A DNA stretch of 50,491 nt, from the NCBI GenBank assembly GCA_035295165.1, contig DATGJN010000020.1, forward strand, positions 1 through 50,491, read 5' to 3'. Each line of letters opens with the position of its first letter. Within the stretch, counting starts at the first letter, position 1. The stretch is from a bacterium (GTDB lineage Bacteria; Sysuimicrobiota; Sysuimicrobiia; Sysuimicrobiales; Segetimicrobiaceae). Below the pieces are notes generated by a model that had not been told where the DNA came from, did not search any database, and saw nothing but the letters and a program-made list of their open reading frames with translations. Below, in pieces: positions 17,304 to 26,874 of this stretch. The position numbers and the translations under genes are program-made.

Positions 17304-19258
17304 GAGACTCCACCTCCGGTACGTTGGAATGGGCGATAGCGGTGCCCGGTGTCCTGGTAGTACTTGAACGCGGAGAAGAACTCGACCCAGAAAAGACGTG
17401 CCGGCTGCAGAATATGCCCGATCAGCGTGAGGCCGAAGAACAGCATGTGGCCGAGCGCGCCGACGAGCACGCCCAACACGAGAACCGCGAACCCGCTCCC
17501 GAGCTGGTTCGCCACGTTCGCGAGCGCCACGGACGCCATCCCGACCGCGAAGATTCGCGCGTACGAGATGAACGCGCCAAACGTGGAAATCGACTCCATG
17601 ACCCACATCAGGCTGGAGAGCGACACGGAGAGGACGAGCGCGAGCAGGAACACGACCGCGCTGACGAGCATCACGGGACTGAAGAAGCTCGACGGGAGCA
17701 CGTGGACCTGGGTCGCCATCCACAGGAAGACCGTGGTTCCGCCCCCGATGAGCGCGAGCGCCTCGAGGAGGTCCTTGCGGTGCCGGTGCCTGACCGCCTT
17801 GGCGATGTGCATCACTTGACCGAGGTAGACCTGCACGAGGCCGAACCCGATCGACAGGTACAGGTACGTGGTCAGGTTCTCGATCCGGTCGAACATCGGG
17901 TGGAACCCCGGGAAGAGCCGTTCCGGCAGATACCCGAAGAACTCCCCAAAGACCACGCCGAACACCATCGTCCACGCGGTCATCCAGCCGAGCAGCGTGG
18001 CCACCTGACGGAGGATGGGCACCGGCAGCGTGAATCCGAAATCCATGCCGGCGATGACCGCGCGCCACGGCCGACCCAATCTCGCCCGCGAGGCGAAGAA
18101 CAGCGTGATCGCGAGCAGGAGCAACCCGTACCCGACGTCCCCGATGATCAACCCCACCCACAGGGGCATGCCGACCGCGAAGAAGATCGTGGGGTCAAAC
18201 GTCCCGTACTTGGGCGGATCGAAGATGGCGAGAAACAGCTGGAACGGCTTGACCCACCCCGGGTTGTCGAGCAGCACCGGCACCTGTTCCGCGTGGTGGA
18301 TCGGCGCCGGCTCATGGAACACGAACACGTCGGCGCCGAAGCGCTTGCGCAGCGCGGTGCGGATCGCCCCGACCTGACGCGTCGGCGCCCAGCCGTACAG
18401 GGTGAACGTATAGCGCGATTGCGGGATCTGCAGCATCAGCTCGAACCGATGCACCGCGTCCCGCGCGACGGTCGCGATCGCGGCCACCTCGGCGCGCCAC
18501 TTGCGCGACAGATGCATCAGCCCGGCGCGCAGGTTCTCGAGTTCCCCCGGCAGACGGCGGCCGCGTTCTTGCAGATACGGCACGGCCTCGCCGAGCGGCT
18601 TTCCCTGGACGCTGGCCGGGAGCCGGAGCTCGCTGGCGCCCGCCCGCGTGAGGGCCCCGCGCACGGCCTCGGCATCCTCGGCCGTAAACGCCACCACCAC
18701 GCCCACCCGCCGGTCGTCCACCTGGCGGGCGACGAACGCCGCGCGTCCGTGGGTCGCCTGCGCCAGCTCGGTGCGCAGCGCCTCGACCGCGCCCGCCTTC
18801 GCCTCGAGGACGAACCCCGCCGCGTTCACGCGCGTGCTCGTCTCGAGGAGCGCGAGCAACGGCCCCAGCGCTTCGATCGCCGGCCCGTAGGCCCGGAGCA
18901 GCTCGAGCTCTTCCTCCGCATCCAGCAGCCGACGGGTGAGGTCCTTCGCCTCCGCGTCGATCGGCTCGACGCGCCGGCGAAGGGCATCCGGGGACTGGCT
19001 CAGGAACGCGGCAGTGTCGACGATGGGGATCTCGATTGCGGGAAGCAGGGCCAGCACGCCCTCCGACAACGCGCGCAGGGCGTCCCAGCTGGCGCGGTCG
19101 GCCTGGTCGGCGTCCGACAACTCACGCGGCGCGAACGTCTCGTCGGCCGCGCGGACGTGGTCGACGTGGAGCGCGCCGAGTTCCTGGACCGCCTCCACGA
19201 CGTCCCGCTGAAGCCGCCGGGGCCCGAGCACCGTGATCCGGCTCATGGACACAATCAT
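17300..19258 (-). CDS. atpI: A/V-type ATPase subunit I (membrane stator, a subunit)
   Basis: A 652-residue protein with a cytoplasmic half (about residues 1-350) and a membrane half with about seven or eight segments. The membrane half contains FFAVGMPLWVGLIIGDVGYG and SISTFGAFISYARIFAVGMA, which includes the conserved half-channel Arg. The C-terminus reads FWVEFFSAFKYYQDTG. It forms the ion half-channels facing the K ring. Its ATG overlaps the stop of the upstream G/H gene by four bases, supporting the start at 19258 over MSRITVLGP four codons later. Confidence 0.95.
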   Translation of the reverse strand: MIVSMSRITVLGPRRLQRDVVEAVQELGALHVDHVRAADETFAPRELSDADQADRASWDALRALSEGVLALLPAIEIPIVDTAAFLSQSPDALRRRVEPIDAEAKDLTRRLLDAEEELELLRAYGPAIEALGPLLALLETSTRVNAAGFVLEAKAGAVEALRTELAQATHGRAAFVARQVDDRRVGVVVAFTAEDAEAVRGALTRAGASELRLPASVQGKPLGEAVPYLQERGRRLPGELENLRAGLMHLSRKWRAEVAAIATVARDAVHRFELMLQIPQSRYTFTLYGWAPTRQVGAIRTALRKRFGADVFVFHEPAPIHHAEQVPVLLDNPGWVKPFQLFLAIFDPPKYGTFDPTIFFAVGMPLWVGLIIGDVGYGLLLLAITLFFASRARLGRPWRAVIAGMDFGFTLPVPILRQVATLLGWMTAWTMVFGVVFGEFFGYLPERLFPGFHPMFDRIENLTTYLYLSIGFGLVQVYLGQVMHIAKAVRHRHRKDLLEALALIGGGTTVFLWMATQVHVLPSSFFSPVMLVSAVVFLLALVLSVSLSSLMWVMESISTFGAFISYARIFAVGMASVALANVANQLGSGFAVLVLGVLVGALGHMLFFGLTLIGHILQPARLFWVEFFSAFKYYQDTGHRYRPFQRTGGGVS

Positions 19259-19605
19259 TCGCGGTCCCCGAGGACCTCGCGCACGACGACATCTGCGGCC
19301 CGAGACAGCCGCTCCGCGGCCCGCGTCCGAATTGTCTTCGCCTCGGCGCCGGCGCGCTCGAGGATCTCCGCCGTGACCTTCTGCGCCTCGGCGGTCCCCG
19401 CGGCCGCGGCCTCCGCCGCCTCGCGCTCCAACTGCCCCCGGGCGCGCGCACGAATCTCCTCGGCCTCGCGCTGCGCCTGCTCGACGAGCCGCGCGGCCTC
19501 GGCTTTGGCCCTGGCTAACTCTTCCTGTAGCGAACGCTCTTTGTCGGCAATTTCTCGGAGGATCTGATCGTCGGAGGAATGCGTAGAGGCATCAGATTGT
19601 GCCAT
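19255..19605 (-). CDS. atpH: A/V-type ATPase subunit G/H (peripheral stalk coiled coil)
   Basis: A 116-residue, almost wholly coiled-coil protein rich in Ala, Glu and Arg (KERSLQEELARAKAEAARLV). Its position as first gene of the operon and size match the stator partner of subunit E. The start at 19605 has a GGGAG ribosome site; earlier in-frame Met codons lack one. Composition alone cannot distinguish G from H, and low-complexity helices make family assignment weaker than for its neighbours. Confidence 0.75.
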   Translation of the reverse strand: MAQSDASTHSSDDQILREIADKERSLQEELARAKAEAARLVEQAQREAEEIRARARGQLEREAAEAAAAGTAEAQKVTAEILERAGAEAKTIRTRAAERLSRAADVVVREVLGDRE

Positions 19606-19698
19606 GGACACTCCCATAGACAAAAAAATAGCGCCCGTGGACCGAGGCCGTTCTCGCTCCCACGCGGCCCTCGGACGCCGGGGCCGTTGGCTGATCCG

Positions 19699-19728
19699 AT
19701 CGTAACAAACCACGCGAAGCCCTGTCAA
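19699..19728 (-). promoter_or_regulatory. promoter of the A/V-ATPase operon
   Basis: TTGACA (19723-19728) is followed after 18 bases by TACGAT (19699-19704) on the minus strand, with an extended TG element (TGTTACGAT). The predicted start is near 19692, giving a leader of about 87 bases. The leader can fold a CCGAGG/CCTCGG hairpin (19642-19674) and carries a seven-U run (19622-19628) upstream of the ribosome site of subunit G/H. Confidence 0.75.
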
Positions 19729-19845
19729 GGCCGGTGCGGGTGCGGCGACGGCGCTCATGCGGACGCCTCCGGCGAGTGCGCTCTGCTGACGCAGGCCCAT
19801 TCTCGCACCGCGCCGGCGGGCCGACAATTCCGCGCGAGGTCATGG

Positions 19846-19870
19846 CCCGCGCCGGCCGTCCCGGCGCGGG
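19846..19870 (-). terminator. GC-rich hairpin directly after nuoN
   Basis: CCCGCGCC and GGCGCGGG form an 8-bp perfect stem with a 9-base loop, beginning 5 bases after the nuoN stop. There is no U-tract, so it may be an mRNA 3'-end stabiliser or a factor-dependent end rather than an intrinsic terminator. Its place between two operons supports a boundary function. Confidence 0.35.
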
Positions 19871-19874
19871 AACG

Positions 19875-21314
19875 CTAGACCCGGAGCAGCATCGACGCGC
19901 GCTGGACGAGCCGGATAAACGGCTCAGGGAATACACCGAGCAGGAGCGTCGCCGCGGCGGTGACGCCGAGCACCGCGCGCGCCAGTCCGCCCTCGGGGGC
20001 CGCGGACGCATCGGCCGGTGCGGGCGCGTACATTACCCGCAGCACACCCAGGTAGTAGTAGAGCGACGCGGCGCTGTTCAGGATGCCGACGACGGCAAGC
20101 CAGCCGAACCCGCTCTGCAGGGCGGCGCCGAACAGGCTGAGTTTCCCCCAGAACAACGCGGTCGGCGGCACGCCTGAGAGCGACAGCATGAACACGACCA
20201 TGGCGAGCCCCGACAGCGGCGCGCGCCGGGCGAACCCAGCGTAGTCGGCGATCGCGTCCGAGCCGAGCGCGCGTTCGGCCGCGATCACGACGGCGAACGC
20301 GCCGACGTTCGTGAACACGTACGCCAACAGGTAGTACAGCACCGCCGCGACGCCGGACCCGACGGCCGTCGGTGACGCGACCAGCGCGACGACGCCGATC
20401 ATCATGTAGCCGGCGTGCGCGATCGAGCTGTACGCGAGCATGCGCTTGATGTTCTGCTGGGACAGCGCGAGCAGGTTGCCCACGCTCATCGTCACCGCGG
20501 CGAGCGCCGCGAGGATCGGGACCCACGCTCCGGGGGGCAGGGCGACGTAGAACACCCGCAGCAGCGCGGCGAACGCGGCGGCCTTGCTGCCGACCGACAG
20601 AAACGCGGTGATCGGCGTCGGCGCGCCCTCATAGACGTCCGGTGTCCACTGGTGGAAGGGCACGAGCGATGTTTTGAAGCCGAGCCCCGCCAGGATCAGC
20701 ACCGCGGCGACGACGACGAACGGCGCGGGCATCTCGGCGATCCGGGGGGCGAGCCGGTACAGGTTCGTGCTGCCGCCCGCCCCGTACAAGTACGAGAAGC
20801 CGTACAGCATGATCGCCGACGCCGCCGCGCCGAAGAAGAAGTACTTCACCCCCGCCTCGCTGCTCTTGCGGTCGCCCTTCAGCGAACCCGCGAGCACGTA
20901 GGAGACGAGCGACACGAACTCGATCGCGAGAAACAGCAGGATCAGATCGGCGGCCGCGGCCATCGCCACGAGCCCCAGCACCATGAAGACCGTGAGCACG
21001 TACACTTCGCCCTCGTGCGGCTGGCGCCGGTCCCGGAAGAACGCCATCGCCGCGAGCAGCACGAGCAGCCCGCTCGCCTCGGCGACGATCTTGAAGAACG
21101 CCGCGAACGCGTCGATCGCGTACGTGCCGCCGAAGACGAGGCGCGGCGCGACGCCGAGCAGCGCGAAGGACGGCACCAGGGCGACGGCGAGGCCCGCGAC
21201 GCCAATCCACCCGACGAGTCGCTTGGCCTCGGGGCCGGTGAACAGCTCGATGACGAGCAGTCCGAGCCCGAGCAGCCCGAGCAGCAGCTCCGGGGTGATC
21301 AGCCGAAGATCCAC
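19875..21314 (-). CDS. nuoN: NADH-quinone oxidoreductase subunit N
   Basis: A 479-residue multi-spanning antiporter-like subunit of complex I. The central proton-channel region reads FKTSLVPFHQWTPDVYEGAP, followed by SVGSKAAAFAALLR with the conserved Lys and QNIKRMLAYSSIAHAGYMM. It is the last gene of the nuo operon, 16 bases after nuoM. Confidence 0.96.
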   Translation of the reverse strand: MDLRLITPELLLGLLGLGLLVIELFTGPEAKRLVGWIGVAGLAVALVPSFALLGVAPRLVFGGTYAIDAFAAFFKIVAEASGLLVLLAAMAFFRDRRQPHEGEVYVLTVFMVLGLVAMAAAADLILLFLAIEFVSLVSYVLAGSLKGDRKSSEAGVKYFFFGAAASAIMLYGFSYLYGAGGSTNLYRLAPRIAEMPAPFVVVAAVLILAGLGFKTSLVPFHQWTPDVYEGAPTPITAFLSVGSKAAAFAALLRVFYVALPPGAWVPILAALAAVTMSVGNLLALSQQNIKRMLAYSSIAHAGYMMIGVVALVASPTAVGSGVAAVLYYLLAYVFTNVGAFAVVIAAERALGSDAIADYAGFARRAPLSGLAMVVFMLSLSGVPPTALFWGKLSLFGAALQSGFGWLAVVGILNSAASLYYYLGVLRVMYAPAPADASAAPEGGLARAVLGVTAAATLLLGVFPEPFIRLVQRASMLLRV

Positions 21315-21330
21315 GCGCGTCCTCCGCCCA

Positions 21331-22839
21331 TCATCGGACCAGGCTCAAGATGTTGGTCATCGCGAGGTTGATCATCGCCACAAGCGGCCCGGGGTAGATG
21401 CCAAACAGCACCATCAGCGCGCACAGCGGCGCCACCGCCCACCGCTCCCGGCCGTCCAGATCCGGCAGCGCCGCCCACCGCGTGTTGAGCGGTCCGAAGA
21501 ACAGCCGGTACACCGCCCACAGGAAGTACGCGACCGTCAGCACCACCCCGACGAGGGCGAGTACCGTCAGCGCCGGGTAGATCTGGTACGCCCCGAGAAA
21601 AATGAGAAACTCGGCGACAAACCCCATCAGCCCCGGAAGCCCGAGCGACGCCAGGATCGCGAGCAGCGCGACCCCAGAGAACACCGGCATCCGCGCCCAC
21701 AGCCCGCCGAACTCCGTGAGATTGCGTGTGCCCGCCTCGCCGTCCGCGAGGACCCCCGCAACCAGGAACAACGCGCCGGTGATCACGCCGTGTGCCAGCA
21801 TCTGCAGCGTGGCGCCGCTCAGCGCCTTCGTCGCCGCGTCCGTGAGCGGTCCGCCGCCGCCGGCGGCCGCCGCCGCGGCCACCCCGAGCATCACGTAGCC
21901 AAGATGCCCCACGCTGCTGTACGCGATCAGACGTTTGAAGTCGGTTTGCGCCATGGCGACGAGCGCCCCGTAGACCGCCCCGATCACGGCCAGGACGGCA
22001 ACCAGCCCCGCCATCTGCCGGAACGCGTCGGGCAGCAGCGGGAGCACGATCCGGATGAACCCGTAGGCGCCGAGCTTCGACAGCACGCCCGCGAGCAGCA
22101 CGCTCCCGGCCGTGGGCGCCTCGGCGTATGCGTCGGGCAGCCACGTGTGGAACGGGAACAGCGGCACCTTGATCCCGAACCCGAGGAAGAACCCCCAGAA
22201 CGCCAGCACGGCGAGCGGCAGGCTGTGCGCCAGCGGCCGCTGGCCGATCAGCTCGACGATGTCGAACGTGCGGGGCGAGGCGTGCAGGTACACGAGCAGG
22301 ATCGCGAGCAGCATCGCGAGCGAGCCCGCGAGCGTGTAGATGAAGAACTTCATCCCGGCGTACGCGCGCCGAGGCCCGCCCCAGATGACGATGAGAAAGT
22401 ACACCGGCACCAAGCTGACTTCCCAGAACACGTAGAACAGGAAGAAATCGAGCGCCACGAAGACGCCGATCAACCCGGTCTCGAGCAGCAGCAGGAGGAT
22501 CATGTACTCCTTGACGCGCGTCTCCACGCGCCAGGAGTACGCGACGCACAGGGCGACCAGCAGCGCCGTGAGCACCACAAGCGGCAGGCTCAGCCCGTCG
22601 GCGCCGAGGTGATAGCTGATCCCGATCGACGGAATCCACGGGATACGCTCGACGAGCTGCAACGCACCGGCGCGGGCGACGGCGATCGCGGCCGCCGCCC
22701 ACACCGCAGCGGCGAGATCGGCGAGCGCCGTCACCATCGCGACGATGCGAAGGGTGGGCAACCGGTCGCGGGGGACCGCGAGCAGCGCCAGCGCGCCGGC
22801 GACCGGCAACCAGAGGACGACGCTTAAGAGGCCGCTCAC
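21331..22839 (-). CDS. nuoM: NADH-quinone oxidoreductase subunit M
   Basis: A 502-residue antiporter-like membrane subunit. Diagnostic segments are FYVFWEVSLVPVYFLI with the conserved Glu, FPFHTWLPDAYAEAPTAGS, and TDFKRLIAYSSVGHLGYVM. The GTG start at 22839 overlaps the nuoL stop (GTGA). The longer open frame upstream overlays nuoL and is not used. Confidence 0.96.
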   Translation of the reverse strand: MSGLLSVVLWLPVAGALALLAVPRDRLPTLRIVAMVTALADLAAAVWAAAAIAVARAGALQLVERIPWIPSIGISYHLGADGLSLPLVVLTALLVALCVAYSWRVETRVKEYMILLLLLETGLIGVFVALDFFLFYVFWEVSLVPVYFLIVIWGGPRRAYAGMKFFIYTLAGSLAMLLAILLVYLHASPRTFDIVELIGQRPLAHSLPLAVLAFWGFFLGFGIKVPLFPFHTWLPDAYAEAPTAGSVLLAGVLSKLGAYGFIRIVLPLLPDAFRQMAGLVAVLAVIGAVYGALVAMAQTDFKRLIAYSSVGHLGYVMLGVAAAAAAGGGGPLTDAATKALSGATLQMLAHGVITGALFLVAGVLADGEAGTRNLTEFGGLWARMPVFSGVALLAILASLGLPGLMGFVAEFLIFLGAYQIYPALTVLALVGVVLTVAYFLWAVYRLFFGPLNTRWAALPDLDGRERWAVAPLCALMVLFGIYPGPLVAMINLAMTNILSLVR

Positions 22840-24707
22840 CAGGCCAGCCTCACCAGCACGATGATCACGACGCCGAGCGCGGCGAGCAACAGATACGTTT
22901 CCTCGCGCCCGGTCTGGACGTACCGCAGGCCGAGCCCCAGCTGGCGCGCGCCCCAGCCGACGAGATTCACGAGGCCGTCGACGACGTACCGGTCGATCGC
23001 GCCGGCGAGCCAGACGACGACGGCACCGACGCGCACGAACACCCACTCGTAGGCGTCGTCGACGTAGTACTTGCGCACGAGCAGCACGTACAGCCACCGC
23101 AGATCCCGCTTCAGGCGCTCCGGCGACGCGATCCGCCAGGGATAGAGCGCGCCGGCCGCGACCCAGCCGGCGACCGCAACGGCGACCGACGCCAGCAGCA
23201 CGCCGGTGTTGCCCGCCGGGGCCCCGGCCCCCACGAAGCGGATGAACCGCCCGAACGGATCGCCGAACGCGTCGGCGCCCACCCATCCCAGCACGACCGC
23301 GAGCACGCCGAGGATGACGAGCGGCACGGTCATCACGGCGGGGCTCTCATGGGGCACCCCGGCATGCCCGCCGCGCGCGTCCGCGGGCGCATCGCCGCCG
23401 CGAAACTCCCCGGCAAACGCGTACCAGCAGAGCCGCCCCATGTACAGCGACGTCAAGAAGGCGCCGGCCAGACCGAGCAGCCAGAGCGTGCGGTCGTGCG
23501 TGTAGGCCGCGAGCAGGATCGCGTCTTTGCTGAAGAACCCGGCGAACGGCGGGATCCCCGTCAGCGCGAGCGTCGCCGCGACGAACGTCCAGAACGTGAT
23601 CGGCATCGCGCGGGCCAGGCCGCCCATCCGCTTCAGGTCGTTCGTCGCGACGGCGTGGATGATGCTCCCGGCCGCGAGAAACAGCAACGCCTTGAACACC
23701 GCGTGCGTGATCAGGTGGAACATCCCGGCGCTGTACCCGAGCACCCCAAGCCCGAGCATCATATAGCCGAGCTGGCTCATCGTCGAGTACGCGAGCACGC
23801 GCTTGAGGTCGTCCTCCACGACACCCATCGTCGCCGCCGCCAGCACAGTGATCCCGCCGACGTACGCCACGATCGTCAGCGCCTCGTGTCCCGGGGACAG
23901 CAGGAACAATGGGTACGCTCGCGCCACGAGGTACACGCCCGCCGCCACCATCGTCGCGGCGTGGATCAGCGCGCTCACCGGCGTCGGGCCTTCCATCGCG
24001 TCCGGCAGCCACACGTGCAGCGGCACCTGGGCGGACTTGCCGACCGCGCCGCCGAACACGAGCAGCGCCGCCACCGTGAGGAACGGCCCCCCGAGGCCCC
24101 CCGTCCCGATCGCGTGGAAGATCTCGTCGAACCGAAGCGAGCCGGTGCGGAGGTAGAGCATCAGGATGCCGATCATCATCGAGAAGTCGCCGATCCGCGT
24201 CACGATAAACGCCTTCAGCGCCGCGCGCGCCGCGGCCGGACGCTCGAACCAGAACCCGATCAGCAGGTAGGAGCACAGGCCGACGAGCTCCCACCCCACG
24301 TAGATGAACAGCAGGTTGTCGGCGAGAACCAGGAACAGCATCGAAAACTGGAACAGCGACAGGTACGAGAAGAATCGCGGGTACCGTGGGTCGCCCGCCA
24401 TGTAGCCGACCGAGTAGATCGTGATCAACGACGCGACGCACCCGACCATCGCCAGCATCACCGCGCTCAGCGGGTCCACGACGAACCCCACGACGAGCGG
24501 CCGGCCGGCGGCGATCCACGTGAACGTCAGGTCGGCCCGCGCGCCCGCGGCCGCCTCGGCCAGCACCGCGAGGCCACCGAGGGCGGCGAGGACGATCGCG
24601 GCGATCGAGACGTAGGCTCCGCGGCCGGGCAGCCGCTCCCCCCAGAACGTCACCGCGACGAACGCGGCGAGCGGGAGCAGCGGGATGATCCACACGGCGG
24701 CGGTCAT
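22836..24707 (-). CDS. nuoL: NADH-quinone oxidoreductase subunit L
   Basis: A 623-residue antiporter-like subunit, the distal end of the complex I membrane arm. The central region reads VPLHVWLPDAMEGPTPVSAL with IHAATMVAAGVYLVAR, followed by DDLKRVLAYSTMSQLGYMM. The C-terminal 120 residues contain the amphipathic lateral-helix region and final membrane segments. Length matches NuoL rather than NuoM or Mrp antiporter subunits. It follows nuoK by 10 bases. Confidence 0.96.
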   Translation of the reverse strand: MTAAVWIIPLLPLAAFVAVTFWGERLPGRGAYVSIAAIVLAALGGLAVLAEAAAGARADLTFTWIAAGRPLVVGFVVDPLSAVMLAMVGCVASLITIYSVGYMAGDPRYPRFFSYLSLFQFSMLFLVLADNLLFIYVGWELVGLCSYLLIGFWFERPAAARAALKAFIVTRIGDFSMMIGILMLYLRTGSLRFDEIFHAIGTGGLGGPFLTVAALLVFGGAVGKSAQVPLHVWLPDAMEGPTPVSALIHAATMVAAGVYLVARAYPLFLLSPGHEALTIVAYVGGITVLAAATMGVVEDDLKRVLAYSTMSQLGYMMLGLGVLGYSAGMFHLITHAVFKALLFLAAGSIIHAVATNDLKRMGGLARAMPITFWTFVAATLALTGIPPFAGFFSKDAILLAAYTHDRTLWLLGLAGAFLTSLYMGRLCWYAFAGEFRGGDAPADARGGHAGVPHESPAVMTVPLVILGVLAVVLGWVGADAFGDPFGRFIRFVGAGAPAGNTGVLLASVAVAVAGWVAAGALYPWRIASPERLKRDLRWLYVLLVRKYYVDDAYEWVFVRVGAVVVWLAGAIDRYVVDGLVNLVGWGARQLGLGLRYVQTGREETYLLLAALGVVIIVLVRLAW

Positions 24708-24717
24708 CGGCGCGACG

Positions 24718-25026
24718 CTACCATTTCATGAGGTTCAGATCGTCGACGTAGGTGGTCTCGAAACGGCGGTACGCGGCCAGGATCAGCGCCAACCCGACCG
24801 CAGCCTCGCACGCGGCCAGCGTGATCACGATCAGCGCGAAGATCTGGCCCTGCATCGCCCCGGGCGCCGCGTACTTGTTGAACGCGACGAGGTTGATGTT
24901 CGCGGCGTTCAACATCAGCTCGATCCCCATGAGCATCGCCACCGCGTTGCGGCGGGACAGCACGGCGTACAGCCCGAGGCCGAACAGGAGCGCGCTGAGG
25001 ACGAGATAGTGCGCCAGCGTGATCAT
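24718..25026 (-). CDS. nuoK: NADH-quinone oxidoreductase subunit K
   Basis: A 102-residue subunit with three membrane helices. The conserved Glu in helix two is in MGIELMLNAANIN, and the second conserved Glu in LAACEAAVGLAL. The ATG at 25026 overlaps the nuoJ stop by four bases (ATGA). Confidence 0.95.
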   Translation of the reverse strand: MITLAHYLVLSALLFGLGLYAVLSRRNAVAMLMGIELMLNAANINLVAFNKYAAPGAMQGQIFALIVITLAACEAAVGLALILAAYRRFETTYVDDLNLMKW

Positions 25027-25523
25027 GCGTCGTCCTCTTTCCTGGCGATCATGATCGCGCCGACCAGCGTCACGAGCAGCACGACCGACGTGCTCTCGAA
25101 CAACAGCAGGTTCGGGCCGAGAAAGCTCTGCCCGATCGCGCCCGGCGTGTACGACGGGAGCGTCCCCGCCCCCTGCGCCCACGGCGTGCGGCCGGCGAGC
25201 GCGACGAACAGCGCCGCGACGGCCGCCGCGACCGCCGCGGCGATCGGGGCCTGCTCGTTTCGCTGCCGGACGCGCAGGCCGGTGCCGCCTTCGGTGAGCA
25301 TGATCACGAACAGGATCAGCACGGTGATCCCGCCGGCGTAGATCAGCACCTGGATGCCGGCAAGGAACTCCGCGTTCAGCAGGATGTAGACGCCGGTCAC
25401 GCCGAGCAGCGCGGGGACCAGGGCGACCGCGCTGTGCACGAGGTTTGGGCTGCTGACGACGACGATCCCCGACGCGAGGATGATCGCCGCGAGCACGTAG
25501 AAGGCGATCGCTTCCCCGCTCAT
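25023..25523 (-). CDS. nuoJ: NADH-quinone oxidoreductase subunit J
   Basis: A 166-residue membrane subunit with about five helices. FLAGIQVLIYAGGITVLILF contains the flexible pi-bulge helix region conserved in NuoJ. The C-terminus (VLLVTLVGAIMIARKE) is also typical. Start 25523 overlaps the nuoH stop (ATGA). Confidence 0.94.
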   Translation of the reverse strand: MSGEAIAFYVLAAIILASGIVVVSSPNLVHSAVALVPALLGVTGVYILLNAEFLAGIQVLIYAGGITVLILFVIMLTEGGTGLRVRQRNEQAPIAAAVAAAVAALFVALAGRTPWAQGAGTLPSYTPGAIGQSFLGPNLLLFESTSVVLLVTLVGAIMIARKEDDA

Positions 25524-26500
25524 CGATGCGCGCCCGTCACGAAGTACGCCGTCACGACAAGGTTCAGCAGCGCCACCGGGATCAGGACCTTCCAGGAAAA
25601 GCCGAGCAACTGGTCGATGCGGAACCGCGGGTACGTCCACCGCACCCACATGAACACGAAGACCAACGCATACAGCTTGATCAGGAACCAGACGACCGAC
25701 GGCAGCGCGGGTCCGTGCCAGCCGCCGAGAAACAGGGTCACGGCAAGCGCGGCCATGGCGAACATCTCGCCGTACTCGCCGAGTTGAAAGAGCGCGAAGC
25801 GCATCCCGGTGTATTCCGAGAAGTACCCTGCCACCAGTTCGCTCTCGGCCTCCACGAGGTCGAACGGCGCGCGGTTCACCTCCGCGGTGGCGGCCGTCAG
25901 GAAGATCAGGAACGAGATCGGTTGCGACACGACGAACCACAGATGGGTCTGCATGTTCACGATCGTCACCGTGGACAGCGAGCCGGCGAGCAGCGAGATC
26001 GTGATCAGCACGAGGCCGATCGGGATCTCGTAGCTCACCATCTGCGCGGCCGAGCGCAGGCCCCCCAACAGCGCGTACTTGTTGTTCGACCCCCATCCGG
26101 CCATGAGGATCCCGACGACGATCAAGGACGACGTCGCGGCGAAATAGAGCACCCCGATGTTGAGATCCCGGAAGATCAGCGGCCCCCAGCGCGTCGCGCC
26201 AAACGGCAGGACGACGTAGTCCAGCAGCGCCGCCAGCGGCACGATCACGACCGCGCTCGCGAAGATCGCGGCATCCGCGTTCTGCGGCACGATGTACTCC
26301 TTCTGGAGGAGCTTGATCGTGTCCGCCACCGTCTGCAGCAGGCCCCGGGGGCCGACGTGTGTCGGCCCGATGCGACTCTGCATCCAGCCGCTGATCTTGC
26401 GCTCGAGCAGGACCCCGAACATCGCCGCGACGACCGCCACGCCGCTGAAAATGACGATCGTCCCGACCACCGCGCGCAGGGCCTCGAGGTACCAGGGCAT
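25520..26500 (-). CDS. nuoH: NADH-quinone oxidoreductase subunit H
   Basis: A 326-residue membrane subunit that forms the quinone-binding cavity at the junction with the peripheral arm. Conserved parts are LLERKISGWMQSRIGPTHVG, AEVNRAPFDLVEAESELVAG, and a C-terminal WTYPRFRIDQLL. The ATG at 26500 overlaps the nuoA stop (TGATG). In-frame starts at 26503 (GTG) and 26509 (ATG) are possible. The quinone-site Glu and Arg residues are intact, implying that a peripheral arm does dock. Confidence 0.95.
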   Translation of the reverse strand: MPWYLEALRAVVGTIVIFSGVAVVAAMFGVLLERKISGWMQSRIGPTHVGPRGLLQTVADTIKLLQKEYIVPQNADAAIFASAVVIVPLAALLDYVVLPFGATRWGPLIFRDLNIGVLYFAATSSLIVVGILMAGWGSNNKYALLGGLRSAAQMVSYEIPIGLVLITISLLAGSLSTVTIVNMQTHLWFVVSQPISFLIFLTAATAEVNRAPFDLVEAESELVAGYFSEYTGMRFALFQLGEYGEMFAMAALAVTLFLGGWHGPALPSVVWFLIKLYALVFVFMWVRWTYPRFRIDQLLGFSWKVLIPVALLNLVVTAYFVTGAHR

Positions 26501-26856
26501 CACGCCCATTCCAGCGCGCCTTTCCGCCACGCGTACGCGAGGCCGAGGGCCAGGATCGCGAGGAAGATCACGATCGAGGCGAACGCCGGCGGGCCGAGGC
26601 TACGGGCCACGACCGCCCACGGGTACAGGTAGATGATCTCGACGTCGAACACAACGAAGATCAGGGAAAACAGGTAGTACCGGATGTTGAACTGCGACCA
26701 CGCCTGCCCGATCGGCTCCACGCCGGACTCGTACGTCTCACGCTTGTGGGGATACGAGCTCCGCGGGCTGATCAACCAGATGATCGCGAACGGCAGGGAC
26801 ACCATCCCCGCCCCGACGATCACGAAGATCGCGACGTATCCCCAGTCGAGCAGCAT
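26500..26856 (-). CDS. nuoA: NADH-quinone oxidoreductase subunit A
   Basis: A 118-residue subunit with three membrane helices and the long loop carrying YESGVEPIGQA, followed by FVVFDVEIIYLYPWA. It opens the operon, with a GGGGGAGAG ribosome site. nuoB, C, D and I, which normally follow nuoA, are absent; nuoH comes directly next. Confidence 0.95.
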   Translation of the reverse strand: MLLDWGYVAIFVIVGAGMVSLPFAIIWLISPRSSYPHKRETYESGVEPIGQAWSQFNIRYYLFSLIFVVFDVEIIYLYPWAVVARSLGPPAFASIVIFLAILALGLAYAWRKGALEWA

Positions 26857-26874
26857 CTCTCCCCCTAACCCACG

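Noticed and set aside
22836-24707. Interpretation of the antiporter-like genes as an Mrp sodium/proton antiporter or membrane hydrogenase module
   Set aside because: nuoA, nuoH, nuoJ and nuoK are present with complex I-specific motifs, and no mrpE/F/G or hydrogenase genes are nearby.
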